64,000 bases of DNA from NCBI GenBank assembly GCA_036426205.1, contig CM071569.1, forward strand, positions 186,001-250,000, given 5' to 3'. Below, one piece after another: positions 13,401 through 27,100 of this stretch. Source of the DNA: Ascaphus truei. Lineage: Eukaryota; Chordata; Amphibia; Anura; Ascaphidae. Position 1 is the first letter of the stretch. Every line of letters begins with the position of its first letter. The notes beneath the pieces are model-generated. The model searched no databases, had not been told where the DNA came from, and worked only from the letters and a program-made list of their open reading frames with translations. The position numbers and the translations under genes are program-made.

Positions 13401-16400
13401 AATATTATCTATTGTTACAGTTTGCACACAAACTGTTGGGAACATTGGTAACAAATTGTCACAAACAGGAGAGAGGGTTGCAGAGATCTTGCATTGCTGG
13501 GGAGGAGGGCTAAAGCCTGCTATAGAAATCAAAGTATGCACAGTATATTAAAACTAATTAAACATGGCATAAACAAAAAAACAGTCACTATTATCTAAAA
13601 CTACAGAACTGATTTATTTAAAAAAAAACATAAGATTTCACACTTTGCTGTTTGAACTGGTTTGGATTTGGATTCCCGAGAAGACATCCATTTTGATGGG
13701 GTTTTTTTTCCCCGTAAAAGGCGGGGTTGGGAAAAGGGCTTGCTTAAGCCATAACTTGTTTTTAGAACAATAAATCCCTAAATATGTAATTTCCCAGGAT
13801 CCCTTGCTGCAGTGGAAGTGCTGTGTGCTGGGTGATAATGGTGAAAGGCGGGGTTGCAGACCTGTCTAAGACATGCACATGAGCATACAGCTATATTTCC
13901 ATTTGCTATATATATATATTTTTTTGTTATTATTATTATTTAATTTATATATTTTTTTTACAAGACTGATCTCCTTAAATAGCGAATGCTGAACATGTGC
14001 TATAAGAAATTAATGACTGGTGACTTTGATTAATTAAAGCAAATGAGTGCGATGTCTGGGATCTAAATGTTAGAGGCATTTCTTTTAAGTTCTCTGTATC
14101 TGCCGTCCTGGTTTTAAGGATATAAAAAAAACAAAAAAAAACAGAAGAATGTTTCTCTTTCTGTTACAATGTTGCATGTATATCTTTATTTAGCTCCATC
14201 CATGTACATAGCGCTTCCCAGCAGTAATACACGTAACATAAAAATATAATGTAACATGTAATGGGAATAAGCACGAGACATGAAAGTAAAATTAGGAGAA
14301 GGTGTCGCTGTGCCGGAGAGCTTACAATCTAAGTACTGTAACTGTTACATACGCCTATAACATATATTATCATTAACTGTGCATGCAATGTCTTTCTATA
14401 GAATGTATAACCCTGCTCACTTAATGTAACCGTGTATTTGTAACCGTGTATCTGTCATCATAACTCTGTGCCCAGGACATACTTGGAGACGAGAAGTAAC
14501 TCTCGCTGTATTACTTCCTGGTAACACATTTTCGTAAATAAACAAATAAGTGGATGCCAGCACTACCCTCTGTCAAAACAACATTCCCAAATCAATTGAC
14601 TATCTTATAACATTGATAACTGATAACATGTTTAAACTACACATGCACACGGGTTTAAATGTTTTTTTCCCTCTTTCTACAGGGAATGAATCTTGTTCAA
14701 TTACAATACACATTCCAAGGAATTCACATTATAATGCGTCTGTAGGAGATTCTCTCACCTTGAGGTGTCCAACCAGATTCTGCTCTGAGAAATTACCCAA
14801 TGTCACTTGGGGCATGTTAGCTGGAGAACAATATGAACCTCTAAAAGAAGGACTGAAAACCTCCTCTGAATGGACTGAACTCCAGCAAAATGATGGTGTT
14901 CACCTTCTAACGTTTGTGTCTGTACAAGTAAATGACACTGGATTTTACCGCTGTTCAGCTGCTGATCTGGCCACTCAAAGTGTGGCACATGCAATAAATG
15001 TCAGTATATTTGGTAAGTTATAGATGTTTCCAAAATCAGAAATGATAAAACATGAAATTAGGGGAAGGAGTCTTCATTAAATGTGTCAATATTTGAAGGG
15101 AACATACTGTATAAAATTGTGATTAACCCATTTAATATCTACAATAAGGCAAATTCTGGTGAATGGAGCGATACTCGGCAGCATGGACAGTCCTCCATGC
15201 AGAACACTCTGCCGTCCCAAAACACGTGAGCTGGGCACCCTTCTGCACCCCACTTACTTCCTGTACTCTCATAGCCATATCTGCACCTTAACTAATACAG
15301 TACATTCATTATTACATGTATGTACACATTTACACCCACAGACTTATATCATGCAGTCTGACTCACTAGTGGGAGGAAATATTCACCGGGGGCACTTTCC
15401 CTTATTGGTGGGATGTATCACTCACTGCATGCCAGTCTGGTAAAAACAACAAAGGAGGGAGGAGTAGGTACTGTAGTGTGATACTTTTTATTGGAACGAC
15501 AAAATGTTTGAAAGCTTGTAACCTGAAATATTTGTTGGTTCAATAAAAGGTATCACACTACTGTACTGTACTCCTTCTCCCTCTTTGATTGTTTTACCAC
15601 ATGGAAGAAAGAACCAACACGGCTACCTACGCTTCTTTGACCTATACGGGAGTCCAATTTGTTGGCATTCTGGCCGTCCCTTGAGCTCTTGGAGCATAGA
15701 CAATAGGACTGGTAATCCTAGTAGACCTTCTTTACAGCATGGTTAATCTTTCCCTTAATCTTGTCAACCATGGCTAAAGGTTTCAGAAGCACATACCGCT
15801 GCACTTCATTTAGATAGGTGGTTCCCCACCAGACATGGAAGAGAGGGGAACATGTTCCATCATTTCAAATTAAGAATAATAAGCAATGTGACATCCATTC
15901 ATACAAACGGTGCTATGAAAAGGCAACATGAGGTGACAGCCAAACTCTCCTGCCTTCCACAGACCGAATACCCAGCTGTGCACCACTTTCTGTTAGTCAC
16001 TCTGCTGCTCTCCAAGTAATACAAATACTGGTACATACTTAAAAACAGTACTAAATACCTAAATAATAACCACCTATTATTTTATACACTTACCCATGCA
16101 TAGTGCATACAATATTAGGGAGTCTCACTCATCGGTGGACAGGCATTCATGGGGTGCTGTTTCACTCAGAGTGCAGTATAATTCCGTATACATGCAGTCT
16201 CCACTTAGTAAAGACCAGTCTCGTTTACTTTATGGAATTATTTCTCAATGTTGGTAGAGATCACTACCAGAAAAGCTGCGACTATTTGAGTTCACATCAG
16301 CTCCTGTCATTGGGATCTCTGTAGTGAAAGTGACCCTCAGAATGGTTAACCTTCCCCCATATATCAGGAAGTGAAGCCCAATGAGTGTGAAGTCTAGCGG

Positions 16401-18115
16401 CCACATTCAGAGCATGAGCCTGGGAAATGTCATGGTCGTGTTCTGCTTTGTGAAGCCATAAAGTCCCTTTCCTGTACCACCCTTAAAACTGGGGTTTGAT
16501 TGCAAGCTGTGTTAGAAGTATTAAGCTCAGCGCCTTATTACTATTCCTCCTTATTTCAATGCTCTTCATATTTTTGTAGTTTACATGCAATCTTGTGCAC
16601 CCCTCTCATATCTACTCAATTATCAGACAATGGTATAAACTATGCCTACATATAAATGGGTCCTGCACTTACAGTATATAACATACACTAATCTAAAGGA
16701 AAACCCCTGTGGTCCAAACCAAAACATAATGCAGGTCTCTTTAAAGGTATTGTCCCAGAAAGCCAACGGAAAATGATTATATTTTGTATATAGCCATTAC
16801 TTTCCGGTGTTTTCACCTGACTCACATACTGTCCTATTCAATCCTATGGTAGGTTTCAATTTAAGAAAAATATGGATTAAGAAACAAGTTTTATGGACAT
16901 TATTGGCATGTTTTAAACAATTTCATTATAACAGCTATTGCAGGATTTGCAAATGTATACACCTGAGTTATTACTAAGAACTGAAAAGGAAAGGAAATAA
17001 ACTGCTACTAAAATAGACTGAAAGATCTAATGCTTACAAATCCAGGTGCTGATCCAACCCAGGGCTTCCACTGAAACTCACCTCTACAAACATAAACTCA
17101 GATTGCACTGGTCACATCTTGAGTGTTGTAGAGACTTACAATGCATATCTTTGTAATAAGCCACAACACCAAAGGTTAGAGGTAATGTGGTAATGGCTAC
17201 AATTGAAACAGTTTATATTTCCTTCTCTTATACAGTAGCTAATACAAGTATAATGTGTCCTTTTGATGTAATTTCTCAGAGTGCAGGGGAGCGCAGGTTC
17301 AATATGAAATAGAAGAAAAATATAACATAGTGCAAATAAAGTTTTAAATGGTGAGATGTGTTCCACACTAGGTCAATTGGAGACTCACGTGGTGTCAATC
17401 AATTACGGGCGTTTCGGAGATCAGTGGCAGTAGGCTTGACTCTGGTATGTGATGTGAAAACCTCAATCGAGTATGATGATACAGGATGTCACTCACGGAA
17501 TTTCACCAGTCAGGGTATAGAAGCGTAATCCATAGCGTAATCCAATAAAAATTAAATTTATAGAAACAATAAAATGAAAACTTACACAATGTCATAAGAA
17601 TACAGACACATAAAATGCTGATGTCATCAGATTCGGTTACTCCCCGCTTCCTCCGTCACCGACCTCTCTGTCTCAGCTCCACACTATCCGAATCAATCGT
17701 CTGTGGGGCTGCAGGTCAGTGTACTGATGGTAGGAGGGTCTTTGGCGCGAGCTCTCACATTCACGAAACAGCCCGGCACAATGCTAAAGGGGAGCGGTCT
17801 GGAGATCTCTGGAGTCCTCTGATGACATCATGGAGGCGACTCTACGCGTTTCACTGGACCTGACGAAGCTACACGCCCAGTGAAACGCGTAGAGTTCCAT
17901 CACTAAGCCCAGGACATTTTGCAAACAGCGTGGTTCAACAACATCTCGGGACCCAGGGTCTATTCCAGCACCTGTTGCAGTTACCGGATGGTGGTGATTA
18001 TATCACAATATGCTTTTAAAACTTGTACCCTTGTGAGTGCATTTTTTACCCCCCCCCCCCTTCCCCTTCCCCTCAATAAATTTACGTTTTTACACTATGG
18101 GGCGTGCGCTCTCTA

Positions 18116-18175
<60 letters not shown>

Positions 18176-21100
18176 TATATATAATATTATATATATATAT
18201 ATTATCGGAACATTATATGAGGTCCTCTTTTTCATTATTTCTTCTTAATAGGAGATATGCTCGTCTGAGCACCGGATCTACACCTCTCTTGAAGAACAGC
18301 ATTGTTTGCTATTCAACTAAAACTCAGAATAGTATTTTTATCATAAAAAATTAAGCTGCTTTATTTCTAAAATCAAGAGAGAGAGAATCACGCGGTTCTA
18401 CAGTATGTAATTCTGAGAACAGCCAACCCCAAGGAAGTGTTCTGTGGTGTTAAGATGGTGTTTTAACATTTCCTGGGAGTCTGTTGCAAAGCTTGATCAA
18501 AGGAAACCTTGTAGAGAAGGTTTTCCAAACTCAGTCATTGCGAGACCTTGTAAAGAAATTGCAGAAGCTATTTCTTCTCAACAACACAATGTTAAGAATT
18601 GAAATTACTGTTGCGATGTTATCAGCTGATGTTACTACTAGATGGACAGTAGCCTCAGTGTTTTGGTTATTGACAAAAAAAATGTTTGTACTCTTGCATA
18701 AGAGAAATATGTTTTGGTTTTTGGGGTGTGGATTATTTGCAAAATATGCACTAGCAGCTGCAAGTTGTTGCAAACACAATATACTGTAATAATGATAAAA
18801 TATACCTCTTTGCATCATGTGTCTGTAGAAATAGTAATAAACAAAAGTACAATAGCTGGGATAAACGCAATAAAATGAAATAAAACTATGCTATAATAAT
18901 AGGGACACAATTTATTAAGGGATATTTAATGAAGGATAATCTTGAAATTACCTCTTCTTGCACAAAGACCCCCAAAACACTATTTGCTTATGTTAATTTA
19001 GTATACAGAAAGTTCAAATATAATGTTAATTTTATTATCATCATCTTTAGCCCTTGTCTCCCCACTGCGGGATGAAGACATCCTCACCGATCTTTCAGAT
19101 AAATACTGCGGTTTAATCTCTCTTCTCCATGTCTCTCCAACACCTTTTTAGAAAGTCATCCTCCCATTTTACTTTTGAAGTCCCTTCTAATCCAGTTAAC
19201 TACAATCGTTGTTCAACGATGGTTATTTCTTCTTGTGGTATTCCAGCCATCTGCCATTTTAGTTTCCTCACCCTTGTGATGATGTCACAGACAGCGGCCG
19301 ATTTGAAAATCCGCCGCCCCGTGGCACTTATCTTTGGCGCCTTCCCCCTTGCTGCCGCCCTCCTTCTGAATCGCAGCATCAAATGACGCCAACGAGACAT
19401 CGCATTGCGTTGCATTGCCATGGTAACGCAATGTCATGATGTAATTTGGCACCGCGACGCCATGGCAACGAGACGCTGTGTGACGTCCGCGGTGTCATTT
19501 GATGCTGCGATTCGAAAGGAGAAGGAGGGTGACAGCAAAGAAGCGTCCGCCACCTCTAAGAGCTTTCCCATTAGGCCCAGTAGGCCTGTGAGCACTGCAA
19601 ATGTGTATGGTCCCGCCCCAAAGTTTTGCCGCCCTGGGCCCGGGCCTAATGGGAAATCCGCCACTGGTCACAGACGTTTGATTGTTTCCGAATCCGTTCA
19701 TTGTTTTTCCGGTCTGTTTGGGTAATACCCAGCATGCATCTCTATATTCGTTAAATTACTGTATCTGGAGCTTCTGAATTGTCTATGCATTCAGAAAAGT
19801 TTCACATCCTTACATGAGCACGGGCAGAATACGCTGGTCAAGTACTTTCCTCCTGAGGCACCATGGGAGGTTCCTTGCAAAGATTGACTTGTTTCTTCCA
19901 AATGCGCTCCATCCCATCTTTATGCTCTCATTCATTTAAGCCAGAAAGTTCCCGTCCTGTGTTACTTAATGGCTACGGTAGACATAGTTTCCCACTTCTA
20001 GTTGTTTTCATTTATTTTGACCTGAGTAGAGTTTACACATTTGTTGAACATTGCTTTGGTCTTGTTGAGATTCATATGGAGTCCCACCTTATTACTGTAC
20101 TTGCTTTCGCAATTTCTCTGATTTGTTGGAGAACATCTAAAATTATGACAAAAATAGCAATCTTGCCTGCAAATCACAGGTGACTCGAAAATTCATCCTT
20201 GGTTTTGCTTCCTTTTTTCTCCCGTGACATTGTATCTCCTTGTCGCACACCTTTTCTGATCTAATGGTAGCATTTTCATCCATTTTCCTTACAGTATCAA
20301 TGTACGCTTCATCAGCACTTTGTTCTCTTAATGCATTTAAAATGGCTGAGGTGTAGACAGAATAAAATGCTTTTTCATCATCAATGAATTCTAAAGTGAG
20401 TGGTAGATCATATTCATTACTTTGGGAAATCTGTTCTTGTACAACTTGGATGTAGTTCATTGTGTTGTATTCACTGCGAAATCCCACTTGTCCTTTAGGT
20501 TGGGCAAAATCCAGGGAATGTTGCCACCTGTTAGTGAGTATCTTTATAAACAGCTTGTAAGTGATTGGAAGTAAACTGATTGGTCTTTAGTTCTTGAGGT
20601 TTTCTTTGTCTCTTTGCTTCTAAATGAGACTAACAATGTCATTTCTCCACTATTCTACAGCAAATGATAATACCACTTGTGAACGCATTCACATGCCTCA
20701 GATAGTTCTGCACCCCTACCTTTCTCCATTATCTCCTAGCATACAGTGCTTCCACCGCAGCTAGGGATTCTGGGAAAAGCATACACATGAGCACACAGAA
20801 TCACACAGTGTGAGCACACACTTTTGTGTGATTTCCCTTTCTTGAAGCAGCATGTAAGTAGTTTTGCAAGGATTTTCTCTGCTTCTTCCAAGATTGCAGT
20901 TGCAATTTCATCTTCCCTGGGGACATTCCCAGTTTTTATGGATTGTATTGGCCTTTTGCACTTCTTCTGGAAAGACACATGGTTCAACGTTGGGGAGTTT
21001 TTCCTCTTTGGCTTCATTATATCCTGTGTTACCTGTGATCTTGCAGAAGTCTTTCGCTCTATGACAAGCGCAGTCTTTAATTGTTCATTCATGATCCTGT

Positions 21101-24100
21101 TTGAATGCAGTGATTTGGTTTGTCTTCAGGCTTTTTTATCTTCAAAAGTCTTCTAAATCAAATTGCAGTTAAATTTTCTTACATCTTTAGTTATAACCCT
21201 AATTAGACTGTAAGCTCCTTGGGGCAGGGACTCCTCTTCATTAATGTTACTTTTATGTTAAAGCACTTATTCCCATGATCTGTTATTTATATTATCTGTT
21301 AATTATTTGATTACCATGTGTATTACTACTGAGAAGCGCTACTGTATGTACATTAATGGCGTTATATAAATAAAGACATACAATACAATACAATAGGCTT
21401 GCATTGGGTATGCATTGCAATAGGGATGGGGTTAGATAACATAAAGAAATGAAACGGAAACTCTCCACTCTAGAAAGCTTGAGGCACCTTTAATATCTGT
21501 AGGAATGGGTAAGAACCAAAAGCTATTTTAAAGCTGCAGTCTTGGTACATTTATTGACCTTTTATGTAATTACCATTATACCATTACCATAATATCTTCA
21601 AGTGTATTTTAAATTATATGGCATTTTGCCAACACAAAAGCCTCTTTTTAAAGAGAATACAATTAGCCTTTTTCAATACGAGAACAGTAACTATAACTCA
21701 ACTACTTCCCAAAATGAACCACACTATAATATTTGATCCTTTCCGTTTATGACTTAAAACACAGGGTAATTCCAATAAGACTGCTTTGGGGGACCACTCA
21801 CTAAGCACGTACATTAGGGTCGTACGGATTGTAAATTATTAATACCAAGATCAACATGACATGTTCCATTGTGCTAACCACTTTATGGGTGATGATAATG
21901 ACCCAAGTTAGTTGTTTTCAAACAGTTTATTGTAGCAAACCTTCCAGGAGACCTGCAAATTCGAATACGAAAGCAGGACATTATCATTATTAACAAAAGA
22001 CCAAAGGCCCGAGTGCTATATCCAATATGACTAATTATATAGTTAAATGCGTATCTGTTTTTCTTCTCATAAGTGAGGGTCATGTAGTCAAATTCTTTGG
22101 CCAATGTATTTTTATTCCTGTAACCACACCAGGGTGTCCCCTTTATACAGGTCATAACACTACCTGCAAACACTTTCTTAACCTCTCTAATGGAGAGAGA
22201 AATTACATAATAGTCTGATCATTATCACACTGCTAACCTGGGCAGGTAGGATATTCACAGACTGTAGAATCAAGAGTTGTTCATAGGGATTTTTTCTACA
22301 GTATCTCTTCATGAACATACAGTATTAGTACATTGATATCTGAAAATCTCAATAATACCATATTTTGATTTAAAATCAATTAGTTCAATGTATACCCGAT
22401 ATTAGTGATGGGTGATTGTGTCAAAGTTCAGCCTGCGAACTTTCGGACAAACTTTTCTATTTTTTCCCAAACCCGTGAAAGGCTATATTTCCCAGTTTTT
22501 TTTGCTATGAGGTTTTCTTTTCTTCTTTAAAAGCACATTTTTGCTTTCACTTTGCAATATTATTGCGCATTTTCACCTTTGCTTAGTCACATTTTTGCAT
22601 AATCGTAAAAACAAATAAAAAAATAGAGGTGACTTTTATAAACTCGAACAAAGTCTCCAAAAATCCATACTTACAAAGAAACGCCATTTTCGCAGTGCAT
22701 TCGAACTTTGCCAAACATTTTGCCCATCACTCTCGGATATTTTAATAAATATATCAGTCTTGCCATCCACTTTGACTTATGCATTATTTTGTGCTTTTTC
22801 TTTTTAATTGAAGAACGTATTGAATACGTTTCAGACATGGATGAAAATACAACCATAACTACGCCGTCACCCAGTAAGTTTTATCAGTTTTTCTAAAAGT
22901 AAATGGCATTGCTTAGTTGGTAACTTCCATGTTTGTGTGTGGGGGGTTTCTATGCAACACATAAATACTGATAAATCTACGTAAGTACCAGCACTCACTG
23001 TCTAATAGATAAATGATGAAAACAGTTGTAATGCAGAATAAACATTTAATAAGAAAACGAACCAGAAATAAATCAAATGTGTTTGCAGAAACCAGTACCA
23101 TAAATGGGCTTGTCACAAAGTGAGGGGTGGGGGGGGGGGAAGAAAAGGGGAAAAAACATGAAACACAAGGAAACTACACAAAAAACGGAAAACGGAAAGT
23201 ATGCTAGAGGGGCGACGTTTCGAGGGACTACCTCTTCATCTGGCCCATTCCCCCTGGTACAAAAGGACCCAGAGGTACTTCCCTAAGCCTCCCTTCCCCT
23301 ATAACTGGTCAAATCAGACACCCCTGAAAATAGATAGCAAACATACAGCGTAGGCTAAATATAGCTAAACAGCTAATAGCAGGGCAGCAAGAATCCACTC
23401 AAGTCAATGCCAGTAGTTCAAGTACGACAAGAAAGTGTGGGCAATGGTACAGTAAAGGCTGAACACAGCTTGCAAGAAAGCAGCTTGCAAAGAGGCACCA
23501 GGAGTCCACAACAGTCAATGAAGGGTTAATGGGAAAACAAAGACAGTAATCAAACCGTCTGTGGCTCTGCTCCTTCTCCTCGTGTGGAGTGCTGAGCTTC
23601 ATTTGCTTTTCCCATTAACCTTTCATTGACTGTTGTGGACTCTGAAAATCTCTTTGTCAGCGGGAGTTTTCCAAGTGAAAGTGCCCCGATCAGCACTATT
23701 GCAGTCTAAAGAATAAAGAAAGGAAGAGAGATAAATAATGAGGATAATTTTGACCTTCAAACTAATAAGTATGTGGAAATGAAGCCATTCAAACAAGATA
23801 TTTAACTAAAACAGGAACCAGAAGACAGTGCCGGAAATAAGATTGGTGATGAAAGGCATCAGGATGCGAAAATAAAAGATGTACTGTAGATATGAAAAAT
23901 GGAGAAACAGAAAGTTTGTGCAGAAAGTGTAAAAATAAGCGGTCAGAATGATCTCATGCGGTGCCAGAGATTTCCTCATCAGCGTCCAGATATGACCATA
24001 AAACTGGCCACGTTGGCTGCATATATTGGGATATATTGGCCAATCCTTACCAGTTAATACTATAGAACAGGGCTGACCAACTCCAGTCCTCAAGAGCTAC

Positions 24101-27100
24101 CAACAGGTGAGGTTTTCAAGTTATCCCTGCTTCAGCACAGGTGGCGCAGTCTTTGACTGAGCCACTGATTGAGCCACCTGTGCTGCAGCAGGGATATCTG
24201 ACCTGTTGGTAGCTCTTGCGGACTGCAGTTGGCCAGCCCTGCTATAGAAAATCTGTATTGTGATGGAATAAGTGTTTGACATGTCCAATGCATGAACACA
24301 ATCATGAATATGGTACCGGTTTTGGTTCTAGTCTTAGGGAATCTAACATTTACATTGGGCTTCCTTTCAAATGGGGGTAACCTTTATTTGCCAGTAACTT
24401 CTATTGACAGTAACAGATGTAAGCACAGTAATTGGTGTTTGGGGAGTGTGGTCCTAGTAAATCCTTTCTCTTTCAAACACATGCCATGTTTGCTTTGTTA
24501 TTGTCTGATCCTGGCTTATGTTACATGGTCACTATGCTGTCATTCTTCCTTGTATTTCAGACAGTACTCGGCACAGATATAAGAACATTCAATCTGTATT
24601 CGAGAGCATTACATGGGTCGTCTATCTGCTGGTATCCCTGGGGGTTCTCTGCATACTTATTATGGTTTGCTCTCTTGTAGGGATTTGCCTACGAAGAATC
24701 AAAGGTAAATTTTACTCTGTGAATGAATCTCTCATATCGTGTTCTTCATAACGCACAGCAACTGTTATAATCAAACAGCATCTCGTGCTAAGTCATGCTC
24801 TAACAAGTCAAGCCTAAAGAATATTTATTATATATAAATTATAATGTGAAACCATTGGGGTCATGTACCGAAGTCTCCTAAGGCAAAAAGTGGTCTAAAA
24901 AATAGTAGCAGATTTATCAAAGAAAGAATTCTCACAGTTGCGGGCAATATATCAAGGCAAATACAGTGCAGAGAAAATGGCCAGACATTGCATAATTTTC
25001 ATGTTGTGGGTCTTTGCCTAAATATATCAAGGTCCTTTTTGATTTGGGGAGTGTTAATAGGAGGAGTTACCTGGTACACACATTCTATCAAGTCTCCATG
25101 CATCACATTGTTATCATGTATTTGGGTCAAATGAAGCTGCCAGGTTTGTGGTGCAGCAAACTTCTCTGCCTAACAATATACATCAAATGCAGGAAACACT
25201 TTGATATACAGTATTTAACACAAACAGAAAGAGAAGCGAATGCTCCATAAGTATCAACCTATTTAATAAATATAAAATAAATCAGAAAGGGGGATCTAAA
25301 ACACTCACAAAAAAATCACGCGGTAATTGCCTTAGACAAATATTTCAGTTGTGTTACCACACTCGGTTAAGGTAGGAGGTAGCAGAAGTTGCAGCACATG
25401 TAGTGTAGGAGCCGTTAACATTCACTGTTTCACCCGACCACACTGGCATCTGGAAGAAGCAACTCCAAGATGGATGGATCAAGGAACAATAATGGTTCAA
25501 AGGGTGTTTGTCTGATACTCAAAAGGGCTTCCTACGGTTCTCGGCGTTCCACAACGGACACGGGAAGGATTGGACGCGTCCTTCAATGTCACTGCTGTAG
25601 TCGCTCTAATACTATGTGATCCTAAGAGACTTCAAAAAGTCGAAAGTAGAACAGTCCCAATGGATTTCGACTTCCTCAGGACACCCTTAAGTTGAATGTT
25701 TAACGTTAATTTTATTTATCTACTTATTCACTAAAGTATTCACCTCAATATTTTTGCCTCAATCCTGTTTCTTAACTGTATCAAACTTTAGGGAATCTAG
25801 CCTTATATTATCTGATTAAACATGGTCCCAGCCTTTGCATTCTGCTAAATACTATCCTTTTATCTCCAGCAAAACGCAGAATGCCTCCGGACACCTTGAC
25901 CAATGAAGAGGTAAAGTACAGTACATGTTATTTGTATTTACAGTGCTGCTATTGCATGCTTTCTGAAATGCTATACAATGTATACAGCGTGTTACATTCC
26001 TTGCCATGCTCCGTGTAGATACGTACAGTAGATACAACATTAATATAGATAAATACGTCTATGGCATTTGTATTATTACTTGTACCTTGATAAATAAACC
26101 CCAAACAGTGGAACCATGTGATAAACAAAGTGATAGAATTCTGGCTTAAAACATATATAAGGCCTTGAAGCAGAAATTTCAGAAACAATAGGTAAAGGCT
26201 GAGAAGCCACAGAGGGGATATCTCATATACAATAATATATTGAGTGGTATATTGCAGCAGAGACATACTGTAGCGGCCCATACAGTATTGACGAAACAGT
26301 GCTACGGTTTGCCATAAAACACCTTCCGGCACAGAAAATGAATGGAAGATATGATCAGCTTTCCGCTTACTTTGCCAAATTTCCCTTGCTGCTGAAAAGT
26401 TTTGCACTTTAATTGTTCCTCATCAGTTTTTTACGCTCTCTGCAGATGGGCTGGTCCACAGTGGTGCCCACTATCCTAAGTATTTGAAAATTAGTCATAC
26501 AATTTATTCAGTATATCCACTCTTTTAATGATCCATATAAAGCAAAGCTGGGATCTTCAGATGCTTTATAAATGTGTAATTTATTGAGTTAAGACATTCC
26601 TCCAAAATGTTGGTTGCATACTGTACATAATGCGGCATTCACGTCGTGGACTCCCGGTAACAAAGGTCTCGTTTACTTGTAAACTTGTTTGCTTTCAGTG
26701 TTACCACTTAAGAATGTAGTTGGGCCAATGGGTGGCTGGAAATGATCAGTGTTGCCGATTTTGGTCTTCCTTTTTTTGGTATAATATGGAAGTGTTAAAG
26801 GTCAAAGGGTCATACTTAGCATAAGTTTAAAATTGGCGTTAACACTAGAAATGTGTTTATCTTTAGTCCCAGACTTTGTGTTGGACATATCCTTTTGCTT
26901 TCTTTTGCAGATTAGATTTGTAGCTACACCACAAGGCTCCACCCCAAGGCCAGCGCACACAGACGCTCTATCATACTGCTCTCCAGACACAGAAAAAGCT
27001 TCGGAGCCAATTGAAAGTCCGACTGAATATGCTATTATTTGTAATCATGCACCAGCAACATCCTCATCACCAGAGGAACAGGATGCCATTGTTTATTGCG

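Noticed and set aside
18484..18818. Overlapping 101- and 95-codon frames in intron 2
   Set aside because: They lie on opposite strands over the same bases, with no domain, splice match or phase fit to BTLA.
20143..20487. Host gene encoding a 114-residue protein
   Set aside because: The GFRS and FIDDEKAF blocks identify it as LINE reverse transcriptase.
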